Notes: generated by a model from the letters alone, not told the origin. DNA of 38,189 nucleotides from Vibrio genomosp. F10 str. ZF-129 (GCF_000287055.2 NZ_AJYQ02000080.1:1-38189); one strand, 5' to 3'; counted from the stretch's first letter, positions 7,614 to 17,095 are shown. Translations and numbers: made by a program.

Positions 7614-8654
7614 TTAAGACGAAAGCGTTGATTGCTGTAACGTTAATAATGCATTGGCCAGATCATCCGATGGATTGGAATGAAGTAGGGGCAAGATCAC
7701 CATGCGCAGCTCTGGTAGCATCACTAAGTCTGAAAACAGTTGATTGAATAGTGCTTGGTTTCCTGTCTGTGCTAATCGAAGTAAGAACTGCTCAGCGATA
7801 CCAGGCTCAACTAATACGTGCCATGTACGCCCCGCAATACCGATCAAAACCTCTTGATGGCTTAAACGTGGGCTAGCTAATATTTGATGAATAACGGGAA
7901 GAGAAATCGTATTGTCAGCCCCAGAAAGTGCACGGCACAAGGCCGATATTAAGAACAGATCGGGTTCTGGTGCTTCGATTTGATTGACGGTCATTTGAGC
8001 AATGTTCTGTGCAAGCTTGTCGGGCAATTCGGTATGCTCAAGAGCGCCTAGTAATGCGTATAAAGGCTCGTTTGGTAAGTGTCGTAACGCTTTACGCACC
8101 GTCACTGAGTTTTGAGATTGGCCTAAACGAGCACAAAGATCAGTGATCCCTTGTAGCCCAACGGTTTGCCAGTTTTCCCACCCTAGATTACCGGTAAAGT
8201 AGTGCTGCGCATGTTCGTAGTATTGGCTGCTTGATAAGGCTAAGTCAGAGCGAATTTGGCTGTGGAATACCGCCATTTTGTCATCGCTCGGTTTGAATGT
8301 GTAAGGATTGTTTGAGAGCTTTTCCTGTTGTTCTTCACTCATGTCTTGACTGATACGAGAACCCATCGCTTCTAGCACAAATTTTAAGAAGTTTCCTATT
8401 TCTGCTTGTTTTAGCAGCCCGCGTTCATCTAACTCAAATTTTAAAAACCAGATCCATGGCTGTTGTTTTTCATTCCAATATGCAATCGCTAAATGTGCTT
8501 TTTTTTGCAATGGATATGGATACGGTTGCTGACCTTTTTCTACTCGGTCAAAGGCCGTATTTTCGATGGTTTTAATGCGACGACCGAGGTCAAAAATCTT
8601 ATATTGGCAACCACTATTAGTTAGTAGCTCGGTGAGGGTGTGTATAACTTCCAT
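7614..8654 (-). CDS. DUF3549 family protein
   Basis: 346 residues. The opening (VIHTLTELLTNSGCQYKIFDLGRRI) and the WFLKFELDERGLLKQAEIGNFLKFVLEAMG segment match the DUF3549 family of vibrios and relatives. The C-terminal half is leucine- and alanine-rich helical sequence (about 190-340), looking like HEAT- or ARM-type helical repeats, which suggests a protein-binding scaffold. There is no signal peptide or membrane segment. Function is unknown. It is divergent from yqcC across 87 bases, which must carry both promoters, and it heads a two-gene unit with the DUF3301 gene. Confidence 0.88.
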   Translation of the reverse strand: MEVIHTLTELLTNSGCQYKIFDLGRRIKTIENTAFDRVEKGQQPYPYPLQKKAHLAIAYWNEKQQPWIWFLKFELDERGLLKQAEIGNFLKFVLEAMGSRISQDMSEEQQEKLSNNPYTFKPSDDKMAVFHSQIRSDLALSSSQYYEHAQHYFTGNLGWENWQTVGLQGITDLCARLGQSQNSVTVRKALRHLPNEPLYALLGALEHTELPDKLAQNIAQMTVNQIEAPEPDLFLISALCRALSGADNTISLPVIHQILASPRLSHQEVLIGIAGRTWHVLVEPGIAEQFLLRLAQTGNQALFNQLFSDLVMLPELRMVILPLLHSNPSDDLANALLTLQQSTLSS

Positions 8655-8741
8655 GAGAATAATGACCTTGAGTTTCTTTGTTTATTACATGGTATCCTAA
8701 CGCGTAATTTCAAGGTCTTCGATAAAATTTCAGAGTGATTA

Positions 8742-9062
8742 ATGACGCAATCTGTACAACTTCTTACTTTGCTTGATGAGTTACAGCAAGAGCTAGAGAA
8801 AAAACAGCTTTGGCAATCTCATCAACCGGATCAACATGCGCTTCAAAGCCAAGAACCTTTTGCCCTCGATACGCTCAACCCTGAGCAATGGTTACAGTGG
8901 ATATTTATTCCTAAGATCCAGTCTATGATTGCACAAAGGCAGCCACTACCGGTCGGGTTTGCTATTTCACCGTATTTTGAACAAGTGTGGAAAGATCAGT
9001 CAGCCTACCAGTCTGTCGTTTTGATAACGACCAAGATAGATGAGGTGTCTAAACCATGTTAG
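8742..9062 (+). CDS. yqcC: YqcC family protein (DUF446)
   Basis: 106 residues with the YqcC pattern: LLDELQQELEKKQLWQ, then FALDTLNPEQWLQWIFIPKIQSMIAQRQPLP, the signature of the DUF446 family. It is a small helical cytoplasmic protein of unknown function. It overlaps truC by seven bases, so the pair is co-translated, as in E. coli where yqcC-truC lie together. The last dozen residues are not part of the conserved domain. Confidence 0.9.
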   Translation: MTQSVQLLTLLDELQQELEKKQLWQSHQPDQHALQSQEPFALDTLNPEQWLQWIFIPKIQSMIAQRQPLPVGFAISPYFEQVWKDQSAYQSVVLITTKIDEVSKPC

Positions 9063-9772
9063 AGATCATTTACCAAGATGAATACTTGGTGGCCGTGAAT
9101 AAGCCCGCTGGTATGTTGGTGCACAGAAGTTGGTTAGACAAACATGAAACCCAATTTGTCATGCAGACACTCCGCGATCAAATAGGCCAGCATGTGTTTC
9201 CACTGCATCGATTAGACAGACCAACGTCAGGCGTATTGGTCTTTGCGCTGTCTAGTGAGGTGGCCTCTCAAGTCATGCCGATGTTCGCCAATCATGAAAT
9301 GGAAAAAACCTATCACGCCATTGTTCGCGGTTGGATAGAAGAGGGAGGCGTACTCGATTACCCACTAAAGGTTGAGCTAGACAAGATAGCGGACAAATTT
9401 GCTAACCAAGAGAAAGAACCTCAAGAAGCGGTGACCGCTTATCAGCCGTTAGCACAGGTAGAAGTGCCATTCTCAACAGGGCGCTTTCCAACCAGCCGGT
9501 ATTGCTTAATGGAAATGAAACCTCAAACTGGACGGAAACACCAGTTACGTCGTCATATGGCGCACTTGAGGCATCCGATTGTCGGAGATACGACTCACGG
9601 TGATGGAAAACACAACCGACTGTTTCGCGAAAACTACGATGCTTACCAATTGATGCTGCATGCATCTGAACTCAAGTTTATTCACCCTCTAACTAATGAG
9701 GAGTTAGTACTTAAAGCTGGATTTGATGAAACTTGGCAAAGGCTAATGACGGAGTTTGGTTGGCATAAATAG
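9056..9772 (+). CDS. truC: tRNA pseudouridine(65) synthase TruC
   Basis: Converts uridine 65 of tRNA-Ile and tRNA-Asp to pseudouridine. The 238 residues show the RluA/TruC catalytic box HRLDRPTSGVLVFAL with the catalytic Asp at residue 54. The LEIIYQDEYLVAVNKPAGMLVHRS strand pair comes before it, and MEMKPQTGRKHQLRRHMAHLRHPIVGD, the uracil-site and arginine motif, comes later. Length is normal for TruC (about 240-260). Start codon ATG at 9056 lies inside the yqcC end. In many relatives a flavodoxin gene (yqcA) follows; here a terminator follows instead. Confidence 0.96.
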   Translation: MLEIIYQDEYLVAVNKPAGMLVHRSWLDKHETQFVMQTLRDQIGQHVFPLHRLDRPTSGVLVFALSSEVASQVMPMFANHEMEKTYHAIVRGWIEEGGVLDYPLKVELDKIADKFANQEKEPQEAVTAYQPLAQVEVPFSTGRFPTSRYCLMEMKPQTGRKHQLRRHMAHLRHPIVGDTTHGDGKHNRLFRENYDAYQLMLHASELKFIHPLTNEELVLKAGFDETWQRLMTEFGWHK

Positions 9773-9780
9773 TAGGAATA

Positions 9781-9809
9781 AAAAACGGAGCGAGAAGCTC
9801 CGTTTTTTA
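9781..9809. terminator. Bidirectional terminator between truC and dxs
   Basis: ACGGAGC-GAGAA-GCTCCGT (9785-9803) has an A run before it and TTTTT after it, so it works for convergent truC and dxs. Confidence 0.9.
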
Positions 9810-9865
9810 TTGTGTTTTATGCTTATCCAGCAATGCTTTCTATACTAACGTTTGATTCTGCACGG

Positions 9866-11761
9866 TTATTTAGCAAGATACTGGCTAATTGAACCTACAA
9901 TACCTTGTGCATCTAAACCGAGTTCAGCATACAGTTCTTGCTGTGTTCCCTGAGCAATGAACTTGTCTGGGATACCTAGGTTTAACACAGGTTTGATTAT
10001 TTTTTCGCTCATCATATGCTCTATGACACCAGCGCCTGCGCCACCTGCGATGACGTTTTCTTCTAGGGTGACGATAACATCGTGCTTGTCGGTCAGTTCT
10101 TTGATCAGCTCTTTGTCTAAGGGTTTTACAAATCGCATGTCGGCAACGGTCGCATTCAGTTCTTCTGCGGCTTGTAGTGCATCAGGTAGGAAGGTACCAA
10201 AGTTCAAAATCGCGACCTTTTCACCTTGACACTTTTCGCTTTGACACTTTCCACCTTGACGTATTAGGCGACCTTTACCAATTTCTAGAGCGGTAAAATC
10301 AGATTCAATAGTACTTCCCATACCATTACCACGAGGGTAGCGCACTGCACTTGGACCTGTATGCTGATGACCGGTATACAGCATTTGTCGGCATTCATTC
10401 TCATCACTTGGCGTCATGATGACCATGTTTGGAATACAACGCATAAAACTTAAATCGAACGCGCCTTGGTGAGTTTGACCGTCAGCACCAACTAAACCGG
10501 CTCGATCGATAGCAAACATCACTGGAAGATCCATAATCGCCACATCATGAATCAATTGATCGTATCCACGCTGTAAGAATGTCGAATAAATCGCGACAAG
10601 AGGCTTGTCACCCGCAATGGCCATGCCTGCTGCTAATGTCACGGCGTGCTGTTCAGCAATGGCAACATCAAAAAAGCGTTCCGGGTATTCTTTTGCAAAA
10701 CGCACCATACCCGAACCTTCTTTCATTGCCGGGGTAATGGCCATTAACTTAGGATCTTGCGCCGCTAGGTCACACAGGAAGTCGCCAAAAATCTTAGAGA
10801 ACGTCGGTTTTGTGCTACTGCTTTTTGGCAGGCTTAATTGGCTTGGGTCAAATTTTGGAACACCGTGGTAACCAATCGGGTCTTTCTCGGCTGGCTCATA
10901 GCCTTTGCCTTTTTTGGTCATGATATGCAAGAACTGTGGCCCTTTTAGCCCACGCATATTTTTTAAGGTCTTAATGAGTTCGTTGACGTCATGACCATCA
11001 ATAGGGCCAATATAGTTGAACCCAAGCTCTTCGAATAATGTTCCTGGAACCACCATTCCTTTGAGGTGCTCTTCTGTTCTGCGAACCAGTTCCTTGATTG
11101 GCGGAACGCCAGAAAGGACTTTCTTGCCCCCTTCTCTGATCGAGGTATACAGTGTACCTGATAGCACTTGAGCCAAATGATTGTTCAACGCACCAACGTT
11201 TTCAGAGATCGACATTTCGTTATCGTTGAGAATAACCAGCATATCGGAATGAACATCGCCCGCATGATTCATCGCCTCAAAGGCCATGCCCGCCGTAATG
11301 GCACCGTCGCCAATGACACTGACAACTTTACGATTTTTTTGTTCTTTTTCTGCGCAGATAGCAATACCAAGCGCCGCGCTGATAGAAGTCGAAGAGTGAC
11401 CGACCGATAACGTGTCAAATTCGCTTTCTTCTCGCCAAGGGAACGGGTGAAGCCCATCTTTTTGGCGAATTGTTGACATCTGATCACGGCGACCAGTGAG
11501 AATTTTATGCGGGTATGCTTGGTGCCCAACATCCCAAATGACTTTGTCAAAAGGAGTGTTATAGACGTAGTGCAACGCTACGGTTAACTCGACAGTACCC
11601 AGGCCTGATGCTAGGTGACCACTGGATTGACTCACAGAGTTAAGCAAATAAGTTCGAAGTTCATCACACAGCTTAGGCAGTGTCTCTTTAGGAAGACTTC
11701 GAAGTTCATCCGGTGTATTGGCCAGTGATAACGTTGGATATTTTGAAATATCAAGAGTCAT
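9866..11761 (-). CDS. dxs: 1-deoxy-D-xylulose-5-phosphate synthase
   Basis: First step of the MEP isoprenoid pathway: pyruvate + glyceraldehyde-3-phosphate to DXP, using thiamine diphosphate. The 631 residues include the His in [11 protein letters not shown] (H49), the ThDP/Mg motif [18 protein letters not shown] (from 151), the C-terminal half with [18 protein letters not shown], and the transketolase C-domain. It is about ten residues longer than the usual 620 or so. The surplus matches a tandem repeat ([10 protein letters not shown]) near residue 505, in the linker before the last domain, and is likely tolerated. Last gene of xseB-ispA-dxs, 20 bases after ispA. Confidence 0.98.
   Translation of the reverse strand: MTLDISKYPTLSLANTPDELRSLPKETLPKLCDELRTYLLNSVSQSSGHLASGLGTVELTVALHYVYNTPFDKVIWDVGHQAYPHKILTGRRDQMSTIRQKDGLHPFPWREESEFDTLSVGHSSTSISAALGIAICAEKEQKNRKVVSVIGDGAITAGMAFEAMNHAGDVHSDMLVILNDNEMSISENVGALNNHLAQVLSGTLYTSIREGGKKVLSGVPPIKELVRRTEEHLKGMVVPGTLFEELGFNYIGPIDGHDVNELIKTLKNMRGLKGPQFLHIMTKKGKGYEPAEKDPIGYHGVPKFDPSQLSLPKSSSTKPTFSKIFGDFLCDLAAQDPKLMAITPAMKEGSGMVRFAKEYPERFFDVAIAEQHAVTLAAGMAIAGDKPLVAIYSTFLQRGYDQLIHDVAIMDLPVMFAIDRAGLVGADGQTHQGAFDLSFMRCIPNMVIMTPSDENECRQMLYTGHQHTGPSAVRYPRGNGMGSTIESDFTALEIGKGRLIRQGGKCQSEKCQGEKVAILNFGTFLPDALQAAEELNATVADMRFVKPLDKELIKELTDKHDVIVTLEENVIAGGAGAGVIEHMMSEKIIKPVLNLGIPDKFIAQGTQQELYAELGLDAQGIVGSISQYLAK
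10223..10261 (-). repeat. 15-bp tandem repeat inside dxs
   Basis: ACCTTGACACTTTTC (10223-10237) is followed by GCTTTGACACTTTCC (10238-10252) and the partial copy ACCTTGACG. On the coding strand this gives [10 protein letters not shown]. It is in frame and lies in the linker between the central and C-terminal domains. Confidence 0.85.
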
Positions 11762-11781
11762 AGTAATGCGCTTATTAGTGT

Positions 11782-12666
11782 TTAGTTCTTGCGTTCGATG
11801 ACGTATCGGGCGAACTCTTCAAGTAATTCTGTATTGTAAGGAATCTCTTTGAGTGCCTGAAGGGCTTCATTCAATAGAGTATGAGCTTTATCTATCGCAC
11901 CATCCAATCCGAGTAGAGATGGGTAGGTACTTTTATTTAATTCTTGATCAGAGCCTTGAGGCTTGCCAAGGGTCTCAGTATCGCCAATAACATCTAAAAT
12001 GTCATCTTGGACTTGGAATGCAAGGCCGATGGCATCCGCAAATTTATCAAGCTGAGGGAGTATGGCAATACCTTCTTTCCCTGCAGATAGAGCGCCGAGT
12101 CGAACGGCACATTTGATCAGTGCGCCTGTCTTGTTACGATGAATTTCTTCGAGTTCTTCAAGAGTCACTTGGCGGCTTTCGGCTTCAAGATCAAGTGATT
12201 GACCGATACACATGCCATGAGCCCCTGACGCTTGTGCCAGTGCTTGGATCATCTTAATGCGTTGCGCTTCAGCGACGGAGGATAGTTCACCTTCTGCCAA
12301 CACCGTAAAAGCGAGGGTTTGCAGAGCATCACCCGTTAGTATGGCTGTTGCTTCATCAAACTTAATATGGCAAGTCAGTTGACCGCGACGCAGTTCATCG
12401 TCGTCCATTGCTGGCAGATCGTCATGAATTAGTGAGTAAGCATGAATACATTCAATAGCAGCAGCGGGTGTGTCTAACCCTGCTTGTTCGCAGTTGAGCA
12501 TTTGGCCAGTGGCATAGACTAAGAAAGGACGAGCGCGCTTTCCACCAAGTAGCAAACCGTAACGCATGGCATTAATGAGCGTACTGTCTTGGTGTGGCAG
12601 ACGATCCAACCAGGCGTTGAGCGTGTGATTGTTTTGTTGTTGATAAGCGGTTAACGCCTCAATCAT
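11782..12666 (-). CDS. ispA: Farnesyl diphosphate synthase (geranyltranstransferase)
   Basis: Condenses isopentenyl diphosphate with DMAPP and GPP to give farnesyl diphosphate, feeding undecaprenyl phosphate, quinones and heme O. Of the 294 residues, the first aspartate-rich motif DDLPAMDDD is at 82-90, [11 protein letters not shown] at 41-51, the [15 protein letters not shown] segment in the middle, and the second Asp-rich motif [13 protein letters not shown] near 218-230. Two residues separate DD and the next D pair in motif one (DDxxxxD), as expected for bacterial FPP synthases. Middle gene of xseB-ispA-dxs, with 15- and 20-base gaps. Confidence 0.97.
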   Translation of the reverse strand: MIEALTAYQQQNNHTLNAWLDRLPHQDSTLINAMRYGLLLGGKRARPFLVYATGQMLNCEQAGLDTPAAAIECIHAYSLIHDDLPAMDDDELRRGQLTCHIKFDEATAILTGDALQTLAFTVLAEGELSSVAEAQRIKMIQALAQASGAHGMCIGQSLDLEAESRQVTLEELEEIHRNKTGALIKCAVRLGALSAGKEGIAILPQLDKFADAIGLAFQVQDDILDVIGDTETLGKPQGSDQELNKSTYPSLLGLDGAIDKAHTLLNEALQALKEIPYNTELLEEFARYVIERKN

Positions 12667-12681
12667 AATGGTTCTTCTATA

Positions 12682-12924
12682 TTATTCCGTCGGAGATTCA
12701 AAAGGGCTCAGAGGCGCTTCGTCATCATTTTGCAGCAAAATGCTCACACGTTGTTCAGCATTGCTTAGTTTTGTCTGACCGACGCGAGCTAAAGCAATAC
12801 CACGTTCGAATTTTTTTAGAGCGTCATCAAGCGCTAACTCGCCATTTTCCAACTGTTCAACTAAAGTGTCGAGTTCTTCAATGGTCGCTTCAAACGACAT
12901 GTTTTCAGGTTTTTTACTCGCCAT
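12682..12924 (-). CDS. xseB: Exodeoxyribonuclease VII small subunit
   Basis: 80 residues with the XseB core FEATIEELDTLVEQLENGEL followed by LDDALKKFERGIALARVGQTKLSNAEQRV, a two-helix hairpin that wraps the XseA large subunit. Exonuclease VII degrades single-stranded DNA from both ends. The large subunit gene is not in the window, as is usual because xseA lies elsewhere. First gene of the operon with ispA and dxs; its promoter lies in the xseB-pomA gap. Confidence 0.95.
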   Translation of the reverse strand: MASKKPENMSFEATIEELDTLVEQLENGELALDDALKKFERGIALARVGQTKLSNAEQRVSILLQNDDEAPLSPFESPTE

Positions 12925-13353
12925 AATATGTCTCGTTTAGCTGTCTAGTTGAGAAAGATGGACGAAAGTTACCTTAGGGCGTGGTGATGGTCAAATTTAA
13001 CCAAAAAAAATTGTTAGAAAAGTGGAGCTTAAACGGTCTATTTTCTATACCTAAGTGACAGTGTGTGACTTGTATGAATAGAATGTTGTGACTCAATATG
13101 AATAATTTTAGTCGCCGTTGTGATAAAAACACACTGTAAATGTCATCATAGGTTGATCTGTGTGGTGAAAAACTTTGAAAGGAATTCCAATAATTTAGTT
13201 AAAGATCTTATGATCAGGCCGATAACTAATTTAACTGACGAAAGAATACCAATTTATCTTATCCTTAAATAACGTTAATTGAGCACTCGCCTTGTGTTTT
13301 TTTGAATTGGTATCAATCTCATATTCGCTGATAAATAGCATGAGGAGTGCTTT
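12925..13353. other. Intergenic region between divergent xseB and pomA
   Basis: 429 bases, AT-rich. It holds the promoter(s) for xseB-ispA-dxs, which I could not place, and a sigma-28-like promoter for pomA at 13200-13225. A 9-bp inverted repeat (ATACCAATT 13246-13254, AATTGGTAT 13305-13313) lies in the predicted pomA leader. I found no RNA gene or small reading frame with a ribosome binding site. Confidence 0.5.
13200..13225 (+). promoter_or_regulatory. Sigma-28 (FliA)-like promoter of pomAB
   Basis: TAAAG at 13200-13204 and a perfect GCCGATAA at 13218-13225, with 14 bases between TAAA and GCCGATAA (the classical spacing is 15). Motility stator genes are normally late, FliA-dependent genes. 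The leader would be about 120 bases. Confidence 0.65.
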
Positions 13354-14118
13354 GTGGATTTAGCAACGCTGTTAGGACTCATTGGTGGTTTTGCCTTTGT
13401 CATCATGGCGATGATTCTTGGTGGCAGCATCATGATGTTCATCGATGTCACGTCAATCTTGATCGTAGTCGGTGGCTCCACCTTCGTTGTATTGATGAAG
13501 TTTACAATGGGCCAGTTTTTTGGGGCAGCAAAAATTGCCGGTAAAGCATTCATGTTTAAAGTGGATGAGCCTGAAGATTTGATCGCGAAAGTGGTTGAAA
13601 TGGCAGACGCAGCACGGAAAGGCGGTTTTTTAGCGCTGGAAGAGATGGAGATCACCAATGGTTTCATGCAAAAAGGCATTGATCTGCTGGTGGATGGGCA
13701 TGACGCCGATGTGGTGAGAGCGGCGCTGCAAAAAGATATCGCGTTAACCGATGAGCGACACGACTTTGGTGCCAGTGTTTTTAGAGCCTTTGGTGATGTT
13801 GCTCCTGCGATGGGAATGATTGGTACTCTAGTTGGTTTGGTTGCGATGCTGTCTAATATGGATGATCCAAAATCCATTGGTCCTGCAATGGCGGTTGCAT
13901 TGTTAACCACACTCTACGGCGCGATTTTATCTAACATGGTGTTTTTCCCTATTGCCGATAAATTGTCCCTCAGACGTGAACAAGAAAAATTGAATCGTCG
14001 CTTGATTATGGATGGCGTGCTTGCTATCCAAGATGGTCAAAACCCACGAGTTATCGATAGTTACCTTAAGAACTACCTCCATGAAGGTAAACGTGTTCTT
14101 GATGTAGATAACGAGTAA
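13354..14118 (+). CDS. pomA: Sodium-driven flagellar stator protein PomA
   Basis: Channel subunit of the polar flagellar motor, paired with PomB in the inner membrane. The 254 residues match Vibrio PomA almost throughout. The four membrane helices include the N-terminal LLGLIGGFAFVIMAMILGGS and the paired C-terminal ones around APAMGMIGTLVGLVAMLSN and AMAVALLTTLYGAILSNMVFFPIA. The cytoplasmic loop between helices 2 and 3 (DEPEDLIAKVVEMADAARKGG) carries the charged residues that contact FliG. The start is GTG at 13354, with GAGGAG six bases upstream. PomB follows after 10 bases. Confidence 0.98.
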   Translation: MDLATLLGLIGGFAFVIMAMILGGSIMMFIDVTSILIVVGGSTFVVLMKFTMGQFFGAAKIAGKAFMFKVDEPEDLIAKVVEMADAARKGGFLALEEMEITNGFMQKGIDLLVDGHDADVVRAALQKDIALTDERHDFGASVFRAFGDVAPAMGMIGTLVGLVAMLSNMDDPKSIGPAMAVALLTTLYGAILSNMVFFPIADKLSLRREQEKLNRRLIMDGVLAIQDGQNPRVIDSYLKNYLHEGKRVLDVDNE

Positions 14119-14128
14119 GGAACGCAAT

Positions 14129-15097
14129 ATGGATGATGAAGAAGATTGCAAATGTCCGCCCCCCGGTCTCCCGCTGTGGATGGGAACATTTGCCGATTTG
14201 ATGTCACTGTTGATGTGCTTTTTCGTATTGCTGCTTTCGTTTTCAGAAATGGATGTTCTGAAATTCAAACAGATAGCGGGTTCGATGAAGTTTGCCTTTG
14301 GGGTTCAAAACCGTCTTGAGGTGAAAGACATCCCTAAGGGGACCAGTATTATTGCCCAAGAGTTTCGACCAGGGCGACCAGAGCCTACGCCGATTGACGT
14401 GATCATGCAGCAAACCATCGATATCACGCAGCAAACCCTTGATTTTCACGAGGGTGAATCCGATCGAGCGGGGGGGACTCAGCGAGACAAGGGTAAACAG
14501 ACGGGCGGAAAATCACCCGATACCTCAACGCAAGACAACCAAAACAACGAAGCCGATCAACAACAGCAGCAAGAATCGGATTCACAATCAGAAGCGCAAT
14601 CTGAAGAGCTTGAAATCTTAGAAGAAGCGATCAAAAAAGCCCTAGAGCGCGAAATCGCGGAAGGGGCGATTGAAGTTGAAAACCTAGGGCAGCAAATCGT
14701 TATCCGTATTCGAGAGAAAGGGGCATTCCCTGAAGGATCGGCGTTTTTACAACCGAAGTTTAGACCCTTGGTTCGCCAAATCGCAGAGTTGGTTAAAGAT
14801 GTACCTGGCATTGTTCGTATTTCGGGTCATACCGATGATCAACGATTAGATTCTGAGCTGTATCGTTCTAATTGGGATCTTTCTTCTCAGCGGGCGGTTT
14901 CTGTTGCTCAAGAGATGGAAAAAGTCCGCGGCTTCTCTCATCAGCGTTTGAGAGTTAGAGGGATGGCCGACACGGAACCGCTAGGGGAAAATGATACGGC
15001 TGCTCAACGCTCTCGAAATCGTCGAGTTGAGATCAGCATTATGCAAGGTGAGCCACTGTATAGTGATGAAGTGCCATCAATACCGCTTGAACCGTAA
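14129..15097 (+). CDS. pomB: Flagellar stator protein PomB
   Basis: Ion-conducting and peptidoglycan-anchoring stator subunit. Of 322 residues, a short cytoplasmic head precedes one membrane helix, GTFADLMSLLMCFFVLLLSF, containing the ion-binding Asp (D23 here, D24 in V. alginolyticus). The plug region follows. Residues about 110-155 are a hydrophilic linker rich in Q, S, E and D (QQQQQESDSQSEAQSEE), slightly longer than in V. alginolyticus as I recall it. The C-terminal OmpA-like domain binds peptidoglycan (RISGHTDDQRLDSELYRSNWDLSSQRA, then LRVRGMADTEPLGEND and RRVEISI). Length otherwise fits. It ends just before a terminator. Confidence 0.98.
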   Translation: MDDEEDCKCPPPGLPLWMGTFADLMSLLMCFFVLLLSFSEMDVLKFKQIAGSMKFAFGVQNRLEVKDIPKGTSIIAQEFRPGRPEPTPIDVIMQQTIDITQQTLDFHEGESDRAGGTQRDKGKQTGGKSPDTSTQDNQNNEADQQQQQESDSQSEAQSEELEILEEAIKKALEREIAEGAIEVENLGQQIVIRIREKGAFPEGSAFLQPKFRPLVRQIAELVKDVPGIVRISGHTDDQRLDSELYRSNWDLSSQRAVSVAQEMEKVRGFSHQRLRVRGMADTEPLGENDTAAQRSRNRRVEISIMQGEPLYSDEVPSIPLEP

Positions 15098-15152
15098 TGT
15101 ATTGATTAAAAAAGGGTTGTCGATGGAGTTTGTTAACTCTCTTGGTCACGAG

Positions 15153-15180
15153 AAAGGTGAGTGTAACGCTCACCTTTTTT
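15153..15180 (+). terminator. pomAB terminator
   Basis: GGTGAGTG-TAA-CGCTCACC (15156-15174; one G-U pair) followed by six T. Confidence 0.9.
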
Positions 15181-15328
15181 ATGTTTGCAACCTCGTGTAT
15201 AATCTTGCGCCCTTATAGAGCGGTTATTAAAACACGCTTATTGTTTTGGTGATTGGCCTTTGGGTTACTTACTGTAATGAGAAGCAGAATAGTCGCGTTG
15301 CGCCAGCTTTTAACCTGTGAAGTGATGT

Positions 15329-16777
15329 ATGAAATTTATCGTTAAGCCCCATCCAGAAATTTTTGTAAAAAGTGATTCTGTGCGCAAGCGCTTCACAAGG
15401 ATTCTAGAGTGTAATATTCGCAACATACTACAAAACCGAACCGAGTCGGTTGCCGTATTCAACCGTCGTGATTACATTGAAGTCACTTCACAAAGTGACA
15501 AATACTACAACGAAACGTTAGACGTTTTAACTCAGACTCCGGGTATTCACCACTCTCTAGAAGTTCAGCAGTCTGATTTTAAAGATCTGCACGATATCTA
15601 TGAACAAGTATTGGAGTTAAGCGGTTCTCTCATTGTCGACAAGACTTTTTCAGTGCGTGCTAAGCGTCGCGGCAAACATGACTTTTCTTCGATTGAGCTA
15701 GAACGTTATGTTGGTGGTGGCCTTAATCAAGCGGTTGAAAGTGCCAAAGTTCAGCTTAAGAACCCAGACGTAACAGTCAAAGTTGAGATTGAAAAAGATA
15801 AACTTAACCAAGTGATTGCCCGTCATAAAGGTTTAGGTGGATTCCCTCTAGGAACGCAGGAAGATCTTCTTAGCTTAATTTCTGGTGGTTTTGATTCAGG
15901 TGTTTCAAGTTACTTGCATATTAAGCGTGGCTCAAAAGTACACTACTGTTTCTTCAATTTAGGCGGCCCGGCACATGAAATTGGTGTGAAGCAAGTTGCT
16001 CACTTCCTATGGAATAAATACGGTTCATCGGCAAAAGTAAAATTCATCTCAGTGGATTTTGAACCTGTTGTGGCGGAGATTTTAGAGAAAGTTGACGATG
16101 GTCAAATGGGCGTCGTACTAAAACGTATGTTTATGCGCGCGGCGGGTCAAGTTGCAGAGAAATTTGGTATTCAAGCATTGATCACAGGCGAAGCGCTTGG
16201 GCAGGTTTCTAGCCAGACGCTGACGAATCTTCGTCATATTGATAACGTGACCGATTCATTGATTCTTCGACCGTTGATCAATTGGGATAAAGAAGACATT
16301 ATTTCTCTTGCTCGTGAAATTGGTACAGAAGACTTCGCCAAAACAATGCCGGAATATTGTGGTGTTATTTCTAAAAATCCAACGGTTAAAGCTGTCAAAG
16401 CCAAACTAGAAAGAGAAGAAGGAAACTTTGATTTCGCTATTTTAGAGGGTGTTGTCGAGAACGCTCGAGTCATGGATATTCGTGACATTGCAAAAGAGAG
16501 TGTGAAAGCAGCGCCGGAAGTAGAACACGTACAAAAAGCGGATGGTAGTGCTATCGTGCTGGACATTCGTAGCCCGGAAGAAGAAGATGGCAACCCATTA
16601 GTGATTGATGGCGTTGAAGTAAAACATATTCCTTTCTTTAAACTCGGCACGCAATTTGGCGATTTGGATCAAGATAAAGAGTACCTTCTTTATTGTGATC
16701 GCGGCGTAATGAGTCGCTTGCAAGCGTTGTACTTGCAAGAGCAGGGTTACCACAACGTAAAAGTGTACCGACCTTAG
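15329..16777 (+). CDS. thiI: tRNA 4-thiouridine synthase / thiazole sulfur carrier ThiI
   Basis: Adenylates and thiolates U8 of tRNA and passes sulfur to ThiS for thiamine thiazole. The 482 residues are the long gamma-proteobacterial form. The N-terminal ferredoxin-like and THUMP domains run to about 165 ([20 protein letters not shown]). The PP-loop SGGFDSG is at 185-191. The C-terminal rhodanese domain has the persulfide Cys at residue 456 ([12 protein letters not shown]). C344 (EYCGVIS) is present, the partner that forms the disulfide with C456 in E. coli. No thiamine genes lie nearby. It has its own terminator. Confidence 0.98.
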   Translation: MKFIVKPHPEIFVKSDSVRKRFTRILECNIRNILQNRTESVAVFNRRDYIEVTSQSDKYYNETLDVLTQTPGIHHSLEVQQSDFKDLHDIYEQVLELSGSLIVDKTFSVRAKRRGKHDFSSIELERYVGGGLNQAVESAKVQLKNPDVTVKVEIEKDKLNQVIARHKGLGGFPLGTQEDLLSLISGGFDSGVSSYLHIKRGSKVHYCFFNLGGPAHEIGVKQVAHFLWNKYGSSAKVKFISVDFEPVVAEILEKVDDGQMGVVLKRMFMRAAGQVAEKFGIQALITGEALGQVSSQTLTNLRHIDNVTDSLILRPLINWDKEDIISLAREIGTEDFAKTMPEYCGVISKNPTVKAVKAKLEREEGNFDFAILEGVVENARVMDIRDIAKESVKAAPEVEHVQKADGSAIVLDIRSPEEEDGNPLVIDGVEVKHIPFFKLGTQFGDLDQDKEYLLYCDRGVMSRLQALYLQEQGYHNVKVYRP

Positions 16778-16824
16778 GTTACGGTTACATCAAGGTAAGA
16801 TAGCCAATAGAATTAACATGATGA

Positions 16825-16855
16825 CGCGAATCGTATGACGGTTCGCGTTTTTTTT
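16825..16855 (+). terminator. thiI terminator
   Basis: CGCGAATCGT-ATG-ACGGTTCGCG (one U-G pair) followed by at least eight T, about 50 bases past the thiI stop. Confidence 0.92.
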
Positions 16856-16892
16856 TGCTGTTCAGTCCAGCTCAGCCCTGTTGTCGATAGAT

Positions 16893-16918
16893 AAAAAAAC
16901 ACCGCCAAAAGGCGGTGC
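16893..16918 (-). terminator. gcvB terminator
   Basis: On the minus strand, CACCGCC (16917-16911), TTTT, GGCGGTG (16906-16900), then seven T. The T tail is also the expected Hfq-binding end. Confidence 0.93.
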
Positions 16919-17095
16919 AAAATCATTTGACAGACAGGTCAAAAATACAGGAAGTTGATCTTGTCGTTGAGAGAACAGCGACAAAATATTTGGTAGAAAT
17001 CTACCTAACTCGAAAACCGAGTATGCAAACACAACATAGCAAGCAGCAAGCCAATTAATTCTAGAGAGAATTAAGCCGTTCAGGCCTGCGCTGCG
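16893..17095 (-). ncRNA. gcvB: GcvB small regulatory RNA
   Basis: Divergent from gcvA exactly as in E. coli, about 200 nt. Read on the minus strand it contains TGTTGTGTTTGC (17036-17025), the GU-rich R1 seed. It also has GGTAGA-TT-TCTACC, the counterpart of the E. coli GGTAGC...GCTACC hairpin, then ACTTCCTGTA (16955-16946) and CCTGTCTGTC, matching the R3 region. It ends in GCACCGCC-TTTT-GGCGGTG plus seven T. GcvB is an Hfq-dependent sRNA that represses ABC-transporter and other amino-acid-related mRNAs when glycine is plentiful. The 5' end is inferred from the promoter. Confidence 0.93.

Noticed and set aside
13275..13910. 211-codon minus-strand open frame
   Set aside because: Antisense to pomA, which is unmistakable. 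The composition (S, T, P, I rich) is typical of a reversed membrane-protein frame.
15185..15203. TTGCAA and TATAAT ahead of thiI as a promoter
   Set aside because: The two boxes are only seven bases apart. The TATAAT alone may be a real -10, but no -35 partner at the right distance is convincing.
15181..15328. TPP riboswitch ahead of thiI
   Set aside because: I looked for CTGAGA and the other conserved thi-box segments in the leader and found none. thiI is mainly a tRNA-modification gene.
16234..16650. 138-codon minus-strand open frame
   Set aside because: Lies entirely within thiI on the other strand, has no start signal and no family resemblance.
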